A stretch of 64,000 bases of DNA from contig CM073197.1 in the NCBI GenBank assembly GCA_037042915.1, forward strand, positions 2,666,001 through 2,730,000, read 5' to 3'. Each line of letters opens with the position of its first letter. Within the stretch, counting starts at the first letter, position 1. Below, in pieces: positions 25,498-37,250 of this stretch. A model generated the notes under the pieces. The model was not told where the DNA came from, made no database searches, and was given only the letters and a program-made list of their open reading frames with translations. The stretch is from Auricularia sp. M13 (lineage: Eukaryota; Basidiomycota; Agaricomycetes; Auriculariales; Auriculariaceae). Position numbers and translations under genes: made by a program.

Positions 25498-26427
25498 AGC
25501 GGCGGTGGCGAGAAGAAAGGAGCACCGGAGACGCGCGGTACAAACTCAGCCAAATTCCAACCTCCCGCACTTCTTCGCGTTTCGCGCCAACAGTTCTCCA
25601 GCTTGCAATCCAGAAAAGCGTTTTCCAGTTTAATTCGCAAACTTTGGGCAAAAACATGAGCAAGACCGCGCGGAGCAAATTCATTTTCATTCGAAATTCG
25701 AGCTTCAAGAAGAACCGAGACGAGAGTTGAGACAGAAAAGAAGACGGCAAGATGGAGGACGGAAAGTAAGGCCTAAAAGGAAAAGAGGTCTCAAAAAACA
25801 GGGGAGGACGGACGAGAGGACTGAGATATAAGAGAGGAGAGGAGAGGAGAGAGAGGAGAGAGGGCCAGCCGTGCGTTAGTGACACAGGATGCGGAACCAG
25901 AGACGGAGATGATGCGAGTGACACGATAGGGATGAGAGCGACTGGATAGAGAGGAGAGGAATGAGGCGAGATGAGTGAGGACTGAGGAGAGGAGAGATGA
26001 ATGCGGAATGAGGAGAGGATGATGACCAGATGAAAGAAGAACAGAGGATGGAGGAGATGACTGAGAATGAGACGAGTGAAAAGGAAAAGAGGAAATTAGC
26101 GACACACTTTGGTTGGATTGAGCCGGAAAAGAGACGAGACGACGGAGGGCAACGAGACGTTCTTTGTGTGCACACGAGCAGCAAGAGGAGAGGAGAGGCG
26201 CAAAAAGAAAATGGGAGGAGACGAGACAACTATACGGGTCCAAAACGGCAGCATCGTGCTGGCAGCGACGTCGCGGCTGCCCACCACGAAGGCCAAAACT
26301 TGACGAGAAAACAGGCGGTCGTGCGTTCTTTGAGGAGCTTCAGATTGATTTACGATCGGAAATTTTGCTTGAGGGGGGCACTCAGGTCCTTGTGAAGCAG
26401 GCAGGGGTCGGCCGCTGCTGATTCGTC
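25498..26427. repeat. Long polypurine (+)/polypyrimidine (-) tract upstream of Nic96
   Basis: From about 25725 to 26240 the + strand is overwhelmingly A and G, including GGAGA mirror-type repeats at about 25832-25866. The tract is upstream of the Nic96 start and downstream of the RRM gene stop, so in Nic96 orientation it is a pyrimidine-rich promoter/leader region. CT-rich promoters are common in fungi, but this length is notable. No gene was recognised inside. Confidence 0.65.
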
Positions 26428-27919
26428 TACGCCTGGTGCTGCGCCTCTGGAGCCGGTTGCTGGCCGTAGTAGCCTGTCGCGCTGATCAATTTGTAGCCCG
26501 TGACGGGCGAGACAGGCTACATACCTCCCCAATATTGTGGCTGGTAGAAGGCGTTCGGGTCCTGGCTGCCCCACTGCGCTGCAGCAGTGGCGTCCGCTGG
26601 CGCCGCGGCAGCAAAAGCGCCGGGGGCACCGGGAGCGGCAGCAGCGCCGCCAGGGCTGAGGCTCGCGGCGCCGGCGGCCGCGGGAGCCCCCGACGCCTGA
26701 GCGCCAGGGAACGCGCCGTAGCCGCCGAAGCCATACTGGCCGTACTGCGTTGGCTGGGGCATGCCGTACAGGGGCTGCGGAGGCCATGGTCAGTTAATCA
26801 TCTTTCTGGCACAATAATAGCCGCAACGGCTCACCATGTTGCCGTAGGGTGCCACACCCGCGGGGGAGGTCGGGCTCATGGCACCTGCTTCGCCCGACGC
26901 GCGGTCCTTGCCCCACGAGCACTTGATGGGGCGGCCGTGCACGAGCTGGCCCTGGAGCTGGACGATGGCCAGCGCGGCGTGCTCGTGCGTGTCGAGCTTG
27001 ACGAACGCGAAGCCACGGTCGGCCTGCATGCGGATCTCGGAGATGTAGCCGATGCCCTGGAAGAGCGGGATGAGATCGGCCTGCGTCGTGTACGGGACAA
27101 GGTTGCCGACGTAGACCGTCGTGTTGTACGCCGGCGTCTGTGCGACGACCTGCTCAAACGACAGCGGCCCACCGCCGGGCGCAAAGTTGATCGATGCGGG
27201 CGCGCCGCCGGCGCCAGCCATCGGGGGCCCGCCCATACGCATGCCACCCATCCCGCCCATTGGAGGGCCGCCGCCGCCAGTCACGGGCGCGCCGCCCATG
27301 GTCTTCTGGTTGGCCCAGTTGACGCGGATGGCGCGCGAGCCGAGCCATTCGCCGTTCATGGTCGCAATGGCCTGCTCGGCGTCGGTCTTGTCGCGGAAAG
27401 CGAGGAAACCGTAGCCGCGCGACTTGCCCGAGTTCATGTCCCACATTACGCGGGCGTCAGACAGCGTGCCGAACGCGCTGAACGCCTTGGCAAGCACCTC
27501 GTCGGTGACCTCAGGGGACAGATCGCCGACAAAGACATGGCAGTGGTCGGACGTGTCCTCCTTGTTCTGCGAGCCCTGGTACGCCCAGTTGACGCGAATT
27601 TCCGTGTCAAAGATCTTGCGGCCGTTGAGCGTCTGCAGTGCCGTCTCGGCTGCGCGCATGTCCATGTACTCCACGAAGCCGTAGTTGAGCCCGCCGTGCT
27701 GGTAGTTGCGGTCGGGGATGATCTTGACGTGCTGGACTGGGCCCGCCACAGCGAAGATTTCCGTGAGCATGTACTCGGTCACCCTGGGCGACAGGTTTCC
27801 GACGTAAAGATGGGCCCTGCGCAACTGCGTGGCAGTCAGATTTTTTTCTGTTCAAAATAAGCTGAAAAAAGTCGGGCACGCACAGGACCGCCGTCAGGAG
27901 CAGCTCCAAAAGTGGCCAT
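26428..27919 (-). CDS. Pub1/TIA1-like RNA-binding protein with three RRMs
   Basis: This is a poly(A)/U-rich RNA-binding protein of the Pub1-TIA1 group, acting in mRNA stability and stress granules (family knowledge). The first exon encodes MATFGAAPDGGP (start 27919). RRM1 has RNP2 LYVGNL and RNP1 GGLNYGFVEY. RRM2 has VFVGDL and KSRGYGFLAF. A Gly/Met-rich linker follows (MGGMGGMRMGGPPMAGAGG). RRM3 has VYVGNL and DRGFAFVKL. The C-terminus is Gln/Tyr/Ala-rich (prion-like), and a last intron joins QYWGG to YYGQQPAPEAQHQA, stop at 26428-26430. All introns are in frame. A large antisense open frame here is a GC-codon shadow. Confidence 0.9.
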
Positions 27920-28269
27920 GATGCTGAATGAGACCTGGGCGGCAGGTGAGCGCGGGAAAGGGGGCGCGCGCAGGGGCTGCTCACTGGGATATAGATACGG
28001 AGACAGCCGGATTCAGAGGACAGAGAGGACGCGAGGCGAGAGACGATAGAAAAACAGACGAGACACGAAAGAGACGAGAGAGGAGACGAGGACCCAAACT
28101 CGACAGTGACTGCAGGAGAGCAAGCTACGGAGCGAGCCGTGCCCCATTCCCGGCCCGCCTTCTAATTGCACAAACTCTGACTACGTAACTGACACACGTC
28201 CGATTCTCTTGTTTTTGTGTTCAGATTGCATTCAGACACGGCTTGGTACTACGACTGCTGCGACCAACT
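27920..28269. other. Intergenic, promoter of the Pub1-like gene
   Basis: About 350 bases. The stretch 27990-28110 is again purine-rich on the + strand (pyrimidine-rich in the gene's orientation), resembling the shorter CT blocks near fungal transcription starts. Nothing else was seen. Confidence 0.45.
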
Positions 28270-29542
28270 TCACTTCTGCTCCTTGGACACCGGCACGTTC
28301 AGCAGCACGTTCCCGCCCGAGCTCGGAAGCCACGTCACGTTGGGGTTGCCCGCCAGGCTCTGCACGATAGCCTTGCCCGCCTCTATCCTGCGCAGCGTGA
28401 TGAACGCCTCGCCGGCCCTGTCGATGGCCTTCGAGATGGTCAGCGCGGCCTCGGCCTCGCCCTCCGCACGGATGACGGCAGCCTGCTTCTCCTGCTCGGC
28501 CTATCGCAGCGAAGGGAATGCACGTCAGCGCGGTCATCAAGAATGCAGCTTGCACACCTTTTCAACGATAAACTTCGCACGCTCCGCGTCTGCTGAAGTG
28601 AGCCGCGCTGCGAGCAAGAAGGCGCTCAGGGCACACCTTGCTGAGCAATTTGTTTCGCTTCGACGGCCTGCGAGTGGATGAGGAACGCGCCATCGTCTGT
28701 TTCATAGACACTGCACCTGAGTGAATTCCTGCACACGCACGCGAATTAGCATCAGGCCGGAGCTAGATAGCTTGCAGCTTACCTGGCCGAAGGTCAAGTG
28801 GGTGATGCTCACGTCCTCGAGCTTGATGTTGAACTCGCCCGCACGCTGCAGAAGGTCCTCACGGATGCGCGAAGAGACCTGCACATAGTATAATGTGAGC
28901 TACAAGACGTACCAGACGTTACGGAGCACGCACGACTTCACGCTGCGTGATGAGCTCGGCGGCGTCGAACTGTGCGACGATGCTCTTGAGGACCTCGTTG
29001 CCAATGGAGGGCAGCACACGCTCGTCGTAGTCCATGCCGAGCGTCTGGTAAATCCGGGGCAGGTGCTCGACGTCGGGGCGGGACATTACACGCAGCGTGA
29101 TCGACACCATTTGCAGGTCCTTGCTGCCAGTCGTCGTCGAAATATTCTGCAGATGCCAAAGCATAAATCAGTGGCAAAGTCTTCAAAAATCACAAGTACG
29201 CACTCTGGGTTTGATGCGGACGTCGTAAAGAATGGCGCGCTGCAGCCAAGGGACGAGGAAATGCGTGCCTTCGCCGGTCGCCTGAAATCGAAGTTCACCC
29301 AGTCAAAAAGCAGTCCATATGAGCGATTAAGCATAAGCATAGGCATACCTTGTCCTTGACACCCTGGAACCTATCGAACATGACGGCCCTGTAGCCACCA
29401 GGAACATCGTAGATGCTTGCTTGGCCCAGCGCGACCAAGCCCGCTGTGGGCACTGCAGCAGAGCTGTAGCCTTGATTACATGCAGGGCTGGATTCGACGC
29501 ACCGATCCACCTCAGAAGACGAGCCTCCAGCGATGCGGCCAT
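28270..29542 (-). CDS. PHB1: Prohibitin-1 (inner mitochondrial membrane ring subunit)
   Basis: Prohibitin-1 assembles with Phb2 into the large ring in the mitochondrial inner membrane that supports protein quality control (family knowledge). It starts at 29542, [14 protein letters not shown], and an intron joins [25 protein letters not shown]. The PHB domain includes [39 protein letters not shown] and [20 protein letters not shown]. The coiled C-terminal part gives [20 protein letters not shown] and [19 protein letters not shown]. The short tail [13 protein letters not shown] fits Phb1 rather than the longer Phb2. One exon is only 12 nt (28717-28728, EFTQ). All exons are in frame. Confidence 0.92.
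28717..28728 (-). other. 12-nt microexon of PHB1
   Basis: On the minus strand GAATTCACTCAG encodes E-F-T-Q between TFGQ and AVEAKQ. It is flanked by GTGTGCAG and a GTGCAG donor. EFT[KQ]AVExKQIAQQ is conserved in prohibitin-1, so the exon is required. Confidence 0.8.
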
Positions 29543-30012
29543 GGTAGTGAATGCAAACGCGAAGACGGCGGAGTTGGTCGACGCGCGGTCTCTCCGATTC
29601 TCGGCATCATGGAATTGGACCCATTCCAACTGGCAATCTGCTCGAAACTCGCCTGCCGGATTTCTGAAATGTATGTACCGTTGCAAGTTATTTGAAGATT
29701 TTTTTGGTGAATCTGAAATGCTACAGGTGCTTCTAGTTAGTTGTAGGAACTCAACGCAGTGGAACTGCTCAGAATAAGTACGCAGTTGTGCATGACGGTG
29801 CATACTATTCAGAGGCACAACTTACCCACAGCACGACGTCCAGCAAGATGATCCAAAAACAACACCGCAAACGACAGCTGAATATTTGCTACAGAGAAAC
29901 AACAGCGGCCTGCACATGGACTTGCACACGGGCGGGGATGGTTGTGCCCTTCGCGAAGTCTCATGTATACACCTCTACGCACACACGCACAGTACCGGTC
30001 AGTCCGAGGCCA
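29543..30012. other. Intergenic, PHB1 promoter
   Basis: About 470 bases between two minus-strand genes. Nothing beyond the presumed PHB1 promoter was recognised. Confidence 0.35.
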
Positions 30013-31280
30013 TCATGACGAGCTCTCCACCTCACCCGCCGCGCCGTCCCGCGCTGCTTCTCGCTCCTTGACGATATCTGCGGGGGATGAGCAAAAAGGT
30101 GCATACGTGGACTGTACACAGGCGACATACCAAAGTAGGGATGGTCCTGGGCCTCGCGCGCGGTCAGCCGCTCCTGGTGGTCGTACCGCAAGAGCTTATC
30201 AAGGAAGTCGATCGCCTCGTTCGAGATGTAACGCTGGTTTTCGCTCGTGATGAAGCGGCTCCAGGGCTTCTTGGGGTAGCGGCCGAGCAGGTCGTCGAAG
30301 TGGCCGTCGAGCTCGATCTCGTACTTCTCGAGGTACGTCCAGAACTCGTCCGTGCCGAGCACCTTGGTGATCTTGACGAGCTGGTCGTAGTTGTCGTGGC
30401 CGTGGAAGAAGGGCTCCTTGCGGAAGATCATCGAGGCGAACATGCACCCGAGCGACCACATGTCCAGGCTGTAGTCGTATTCCTGGAAGTCGACGAGCAG
30501 CTCGGGGCCCTTGAAGTAGCGCGAGGCCACGCGCACGTTGTACTCCGTCTTCGGGTGGTAGAATTCGGCGAGACCCCAGTCGATGAGCCGCAGCTTGCGC
30601 TGCTCGTGGTCAATCATGACGTTGTGCGGCTTGACGTCTCGGTGCATGATGCCTTTCGAATGGCAAAAGTCGAGCGCCTGGAGACAGAAAAAAAGTTGAG
30701 TTTTAGGATGATAATTTCAGAAGAAACGCGACGCACTTTCAACAGCTCGAGCATGTAATACCGGACGTCGTAGTCGGTGAAGCGCGGGTAGAGGACTTTA
30801 AAGTCGACGTTGTGTATGTACTCGGTGATAAGACTCGGTATCTTGCTGGTCGAGTCGCGCACGACGTCCAGCAGGGCAATAATGTTAGGCCCGCCCGCGA
30901 GATTTTGCAAGATCTTAATTTCGCGCTTGATCTTCTTCTTCTTGACGGGCTTGAGCACCTTGATGATGCACTTTTCGTCGTTGACGATGTTGATGCCCTC
31001 GAACACCTGCTCGCCACCGCCCGTAAGCTCCAGCGTTGCCGATCGATGGCGCCGAACGCACCTCGGAGTACTTTCCCCGGCCGACCTTGCGCACGATTTC
31101 GTAGTGCTCCTGGCTGCCCCATTGCACCTGTAAATTGTCTGTCGCCGCCTCGTGTCAGCCGCGCCGCCCGCCAGCGCGCTGCAGTCACGCACCGTAGTCG
31201 TACCAGCCCGGGCCCAAGCGCCCGTTCACGTCCGCATACACGCGCGCGACGGACGGGGATGTTGTCCTTCCTGGCGCCAT
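30013..31280 (-). CDS. CKA1: Casein kinase 2 catalytic subunit alpha
   Basis: This is a constitutively active acidophilic Ser/Thr kinase that works as a tetramer with CK2 beta (family knowledge). It starts at 31280 with [20 protein letters not shown]. The Gly-loop is [11 protein letters not shown], the catalytic lysine is in CIIKVLK and the basic cluster is [15 protein letters not shown]. The CK2-specific DWG (instead of DFG) is present in [26 protein letters not shown] and [13 protein letters not shown] complete the core. The last intron joins HPYF to [17 protein letters not shown], ending ESSS at 30013. Six exons fit in frame. Length is about the usual 340-345 residues. The numbering CKA1 versus CKA2 is a convention here. 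Confidence 0.95.
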
Positions 31281-33143
31281 CACTGAACGCCGTTCAAGAC
31301 CAAGGTTGCGAGGAGCGGCGCCGAAACTGAAATGGCAGATTCCGGCTACTCCCGCTTCTTGCCCTTTGCTTTCGCACTTGAGCTGAACTCGACAATCTGA
31401 ATGCTTTCGCGGCCTGGTGCTGTGCAGGATAGCGGTGGTGCTAGGGACTGTGCTAGAATTTTTTATTGCTCTACAACCAACTCGGCCGAAATGTCTGGGA
31501 TTGGGACTGCAACTGCCGTGCGGTTGACAACAAGCTCACTCGAATTCATGGCGGTAACTGTGGCTTCATTTTCATTGCGGCCGCGCGGTGTGACTTTACG
31601 GGCGGTCTCAAGCTAAGCGATCTTCGCCTTTGCGATCCTTGAACACCAAGTCTCCGACTTCGCGCAGATTCTGGTTATCTTTGATAACTTGTATGCGGGC
31701 CAGTCAATCTCTTGCCTTCCAACTGGGCACCTTTTGTTGGCCACGTGGTGCTCAAATTTCCTTCCAACTAGCGCACCACGCAAGTCTACGTTTTTAGCCG
31801 CCATAATTCGACACCGACATGCTGCGACGTGCACGATACAGCTCGGGGATCCTTCTCGGTCTTCTGACTCTCTTCGTTTAACAGACGCGAACGCGCCGCT
31901 GCAGCCTCGGTTTCGGTACTCGCGTTCAACTGCCGGCGATAATAAACGACATACTTGATAGACAAAATTCCTCCTCCACGTTTCACCTTCAACAACAGTA
32001 TAGGACTTCGCCGCAATGCTCCATGGTTGCCCTCGACGTCTTACATCCGTTCGGGTGAAGAATAAACCAAGGTTTGGGCTTTCGCCTTCCTCTCATTTAC
32101 TACGGTAACCATTATGCAGACCGTTGTCCCGATGCGTCCCGGCTCCGTGTACCAGAAGAGGCCGCTCATCTGAATGGTCCTCTACTGAAGAAGGTGTGAA
32201 ATACACATGCTATTTCCAGGTTTCCTTCCGTTGTTGGTCGGCAACATGCATATGTTCCATGCAAATGCTCCCACGTCCCCGCCCTCATTCCGCGCGCTCG
32301 TCGTTCTGATCGATGCCATTCAGTCGAGAGTTCGGCTGCTCTATCACGTCTCGAAGAAGTGACCGGACACATGCTGCACTTCTTTTTCATGTCGAAGCGC
32401 CGTGTCAGCCAGCGACCTTTTTTGTGAAGAGCTCCGCCCGCGACACAACGTGGACGGTGTCTGAGGCGCAAAACCCTAGCGGGCAAGGCGGACACCATCA
32501 TTCCTAAGTAATATCGAACTAAATTCTGGCATGCAGGGTGTTCGACAATAAATAAATGTGCGGCGTGCAGTCCTGGGCTACACCCGGTCATTCCGTTCCT
32601 GCACCGTGCGCTCACAGCATTCTCAGACATGATAGACCAGGTCCTGGCCCGCTGTGCAAGCGCCACTGGGCGCAGGAAGCGAATTAAAGGCGCACACGAG
32701 CAGAGCAAACACCGGATTGACCGAGGCGAGACTCGCGGCCTGATTGGCTGATAAGAACTGACTGGTATCTCTCACAGACAGTCGCTGTCGGCGCTGGGGT
32801 GGACACCGATAGCACTGGCGCGCGGATCGTGCTGTGTTTCAGGCACCTTCAGGACGATTTCTGCGATGCGCACGACGGCGAGCACGGAGGATGGTCATGG
32901 CGGCAAACTCCGGGGAGGACAGCGAGCGAGCACGGCGCGAGATTAGATATGATTTCACCGTTCCGCTCAGGGGATTTGCGGGTCTGCCGATCTTCTTATA
33001 AACGGAGCACGGTTGGGCCCGGAGCGTGCCAATCTGCCTGGTCCAGTCCGGTGCAAGTCCAAGCTCTGCTCCTATATCATCGCCCCCCTTCGCTCTTTGC
33101 CTCGCCCACTCTCAGCACTCGCACCCACCCCCCAGCCGCGACA
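31281..33143. other. Divergent intergenic region, CK2 alpha/ammonium transporter
   Basis: About 1.86 kb between divergent genes. Several GATA-type words lie on the transporter side, including GATAAG at 32750-32755 and CGATAG near 32804. A 180-codon open frame on the minus strand (32708-32166) has no family features and is not called. No RNA gene was recognised. Confidence 0.4.
32750..33002 (+). promoter_or_regulatory. Ammonium-transporter promoter: GATA-type word and TATA box
   Basis: GATAAG (32750-32755) fits the HGATAR core bound by AreA/NIT2-type nitrogen regulators, and TATAAA at 32997-33002 lies 142 nt before the ATG. Nitrogen regulation is inferred only from the motif and the gene product. 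Confidence 0.35.
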
Positions 33144-35203
33144 ATGCCCAACATCACCGAGGACGCGTCAGGCAACGTCGTCGTCTGGGACGCGGCCAAC
33201 CAGAAGCAGCTCGTGTACAACATGGGCGACATCTCCTGGGTGCTCGCGTCGACGGCGCTCGTCTGGATCATGGTTCCCGGCGTCGGCTTTTTCTACTCCG
33301 GCCTTCTCAGGCGCAAAAACGCTCTCTCTATGATCTACCTGAGCATGGCCACGCTGGGCGTTGTCTCCTTCCAGGTGCGTACAACCCGGCAGGGACCGTC
33401 GTAACGCGCTCACGGTTCCGTGACAGTGGTTCTTTTGGGGGTTCTCGCTCTCGTTCAGTGACACTGCAAGCAGCTTCATTGGCGATCTCAGTACGCGCCG
33501 CTTTCCCTGGAGGCTGACCGTCCCCTGTCTAACGCGTCGCGCAGAACACTTTGGCCTAATAGGGGTCATCGAGAAGCCCTCCGTGGGCAGCGACAAAATT
33601 CCCGCCGTCGTCTACTGCATCTACCAGCTGATGTTCGCTGCCATCACGTGAGACGGCCTCTCTCCACTAGTCTGACCGCTGTTGAACGTCAATTCATAGC
33701 CCCATGCTCGCTGCCGGCGCATTTGCGGAACGCGCCCGGCTCGGGCCCATCCTCGTCTGGGTCTTTATCTGGGCGTCCCTCGTCTACGACCCGATCGCGT
33801 GCTGGACATGGAACCCGCACGGCTGGTCGTTCAAGCTCGGCGTATACGACTTTGCGGGTGGTACGCCGGTCCATATCGCCAGCGGCACCGCCGCGCTCGC
33901 CATCTCCGTTTACCTGGGAAAACGTTCTGGATACGGCACAGAGCGGCTGTCGTACAAGCCCCAGAACACAAGCTACGTCGTCCTTGGTACCGTCTTCCTG
34001 TGGTTCGGCTGGTTCGGCTTCAACGGCGGTTCTGCGCTGTCCGCCAACCTCCGCGCCGCCCAAGCATGTATCGTCACGAACCTCGCTGCGAGTGTCGGCG
34101 GCGTAACGTGGATGCTTTGGGTACGCGCGAACTATCACGTTCTCGTCGCGTCAGAGCGCATGGCTGATTAGACTTCGGGCACCGCTATGCAGGACTGGCG
34201 GCTGGAAAGGAAGTGGTCTGCCGTTGGCTTCTGCTCTGGTGCTATCGCTGGCCTCGTGGCTATCACTCCAGGAAGCGGCTTCGTCGGCGCCCGTACGCCC
34301 GGTTTCTCTCCATCCTGCGTGTTCCGCAAGCATGCTTATCTTAAATCGCCCTATAGCTGCCTCGGTGGCGTTTGGCGTCGCTGCAGGCACGTTCTGCAAC
34401 TTTGCGACGCAGCTCAAGTACATGTTTGATTATGACGACTGTCTGGATGTGCGTATCTTCTCAGCAGAGCGGCGGTCCCGCCCTGACAGACGGTTGTCGA
34501 TCGCAGATCTTTGCGGCGCATGCGGTTGGCGGCTTAGTCGGCAATGTGAGCTCTTGAAAGCCGGACTGCTCGCTTCGCGGACTCTGTTCTCACGGCCACG
34601 TTTTAGATCCTCACTGGATTCTTTGCACAGAAGAACGTGGCGGCATACGATGGCGTTGCCGATATCGCAGGCGGCTGGCTCGACCATAACTGGGGTGCGA
34701 ATTTCGGAACTCATTCAGTGCTGGCAGATGGCTCATCTGTCTACTAGTCCAAATTGGCTACCAACTCGCCAATTCCAGCGCGGGACTCCTCTATTCGTTC
34801 GTGACGACGGTGAGGATCCTTTGCCACACCCTTGCGGCACAGGGAAGCTGACATCGACGTTTCAATTGTTCAAGACCGCCATCCTCTGGGCGATGCATTT
34901 TATCCCCGGATTGCGCCTGCGTACCGATGAGAAGCGCGAGATTCTCGGAATGGACGACGCTGAAATGGGAGAATTTGCCGTACGTACCTCGTTGCATATC
35001 TCAGTATATGGGCCGGTCTCTCAATATTTGTCCTGCAGTACGATTATGTGGCTGTCGAGAGCGACATGCCATACGCGCTCTCGGACCGCAGCATCTTCAC
35101 GAAGCGCTCCGACATTGACGAGCACGGCATGCCGACCATGTCGCACTCGGCCAGCGGAATGAGCGCGCACGAGTACCCACCACGAGCTATGACGCGTTAC
35201 TAG
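33144..35203 (+). CDS. Ammonium transporter (AMT/MEP family)
   Basis: This is a plasma-membrane ammonium permease with 11 predicted membrane helices. It starts MPNITEDASGNVVVWDA. The first helices read WVLASTALVWIMVPGVGFFYSG, and exons then give FFWGFSLSFSDTASSFIGDL and YQLMFAAITPMLAAGAFAER, the family signature. The twin pore histidines are in TPVHIASG and FAAHAVGGLVGN. FGWFGFNGGSALSAN and CLDIFAAH also fit. The cytoplasmic tail has LGMDDAEMGEFAYDYVAVE and ends HEYPPRAMTRY at 35203. Eight or nine introns are needed, and all join in frame. Whether it acts as a transporter only or also as a Mep2-like sensor cannot be told. Confidence 0.93.
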
Positions 35204-35654
35204 AGTGACAGTCGCCACCCCTTCGTTCGTTTCGTTTCGTCTCGACATTTATTGTGTTTTGTTAGGGCATTGTCTTTGTTGTATGACTAGATCATGACTG
35301 TCGTGTTTAGGTGATGTATGCGCACCTGCGTCGTGCTGCCCTATAAAAGTACTTCTCCGGACTCCCCCTTGATACTGCCATTGACTCGGAGTCGCGTTGA
35401 GAGCTGTGTATCACGTGACTTCGCGAGTGAATGATCAACCTGTGAGATGTGGAAGCGCAAAAATTCTTCCGGCATTTGATTACTGCATGCAGGGTACCAC
35501 TCAAAAATGAGGGTGCAAGGAGGATGATGCTGGATATTAATAATGGTTATTTGCGCTGGAATGACATGGAAGTGTCCAAGACGTTATGGCTATTCGACAA
35601 CAAGATCTTCATCCTGAGCCTCATGTAAATAAGCTGCGCCTAAACGTTTAAATA
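35204..35654. other. Intergenic region
   Basis: About 450 bases between two plus-strand genes, AT-richer than the coding parts. Nothing was recognised. Confidence 0.35.
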
Positions 35655-37067
35655 ATGGTCGGTACGAATGCAGTTGGAATTGAATCTGTCAGGCGCTTTT
35701 GTCCCTCGGTGTTTGCCGAGGGGATGGTTCGATCGGAGCGTCCATCACCAAACGCTGCACTCGATGAGCAGGACGGGAGCGCAGGCCATAACCATGACGG
35801 AAACGCAGGACTGTCGATAGCAAGTCTCCCCGACGAGATATTGCTTTTGATTTTTTCAGGTAATTACACCGTTTAAGCAATTGGCTGAATCGCCTTGCTA
35901 ATTCTCATCTTTGCACCGTCTTTCCTAGATATACAGACTGAATCGTTCCCCCGGCATCACGGCTTGAGCTCGCTGTCTCCCTACAAGGATCTTCTCTCAT
36001 GTGGCTCTGTCTGTCGGTACTGGGCCCGTCTTGTGCCCAAGATCCTCTACCGCGACGTGCGCATCTCGGACCCCAACATCGTTAGCACTGGAAATCCAAC
36101 TGCCATCGAGAAGTTTTACAGGGCTTTGCTGCCTGTGCCAGGAGGTCTGTGCGTCGACAACCAGTTTAGGCATTTCGTGACTGTCATATCGCTGGACGTC
36201 TTTTCTGACGTGCACCCCCGTGTTGAGTACGCGTTCCGCATCCTTAGCATCTGCGGGCACTTGCGCGCCGTATCTCTCCACGTGCACAAAGGCGGCAGCG
36301 GGGCGAACGAGTCCACTCGGCCCCGTCACCGAGGTTGTGAGCCGCTTCCGCGCCGTGTGTCACATCTGCGTCTGAGCAGCGATCATAGCGCCGACCTAGG
36401 GATGCTTCTGTTCGACCTCCTGAGTGCCTGGCCACAACTCACGCATCTGGACGTCATTGGCTGCGATATCCTCAACGGCCCAGACACTGAAGCCGCTCAT
36501 CTCGCGCAACTGCCGCAATTGCAGCACCTACGCGCGTGTAGCGCGCATGGCTGGCTTATTCGGCTGCTAGCCCCGACGCTGGAGGACCAACCACTGAAAT
36601 CTGCAGCGTGGAAGGTCACTTCTGACTATTCGCCTGAGGCAGAGGTGCTCTTGCTGCGCCTGCGGACGCTGTATCTGACGTTCGACGCGCCATACTCGAT
36701 GAGGAACTGTGGGATTTCGGTAGTCCTGAGCCATCTCTCTTCGCTCCGCACGTTGATTCTCGGATACTGCCTCCCCTGGTCCGGCGCGGACCTCGCGGAT
36801 GGTGCACCCGAATGGTTAGAAGAAATTGGTATACACTTTGTCGCTGGCTTGTGCATTGCCCCCACGGAGCTGAGAAAGCTGCTGAAGCAACGGCTCACCC
36901 GTGTCCGGCTGATCACGATTTATCTGCCCGCCTCGAAAACAGCCCCGGGGTGGAGGTCGGCGCAGACGGCGTATTGTGACCAGATTGCGGAATCGTGTTG
37001 CTTGCCTGTGAAGACGAGACCCGAGGTGCGAGTTGATGAGCCGGGTGCCCGTAGAACAATTAGCTGA
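35655..37067 (+). CDS. F-box-like protein with leucine-rich C-terminal part
   Basis: This is likely a substrate receptor of an SCF ubiquitin ligase, from a family much expanded in basidiomycetes. It starts MVGTNAVGIESVRRF. The F-box-like segment begins LSIASLPDEILLLIFS, is cut by an intron (35860-35928) and continues SPYKDLLSCGSVCRYWARLV. The rest has irregular leucine-rich stretches such as WPQLTHLDVIGCDIL and LRTLYLTFD. The product ends VDEPGARRTIS. A short part around 36318-36362 (basic, Arg/Pro-rich) reads more family-like in another frame (VTEVVSRFRAV), so two compensating indels there are possible. The target protein cannot be inferred. Confidence 0.7.
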
Positions 37068-37250
37068 CGCTTCTGGCAGAGCGATCTCGATTTTCTGAAT
37101 TCGTGAAGTTTTGGTATGTGTCCTGCTACTATCAGATATAATGAGATATGAAAGTGATGCGGCAGCGTCGTGTATTCACACTATCAGGGTAGAGATAAGA
37201 TGTACTTTAGTTAGGCAGGCAGCCTTCTTGTTCTCCATAAGACTCTGAAA

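Noticed and set aside
26436-27860. 474-codon open frame on + across the RRM gene
   Set aside because: Antisense shadow of the Pub1-like gene; GC-rich codons give long open frames, and the translation lacks any domain while the minus strand has three clear RRMs.
32166-32708. 180-codon minus-strand open frame
   Set aside because: Low-complexity Arg/Cys-rich translation, no motif and no splice-supported neighbours.
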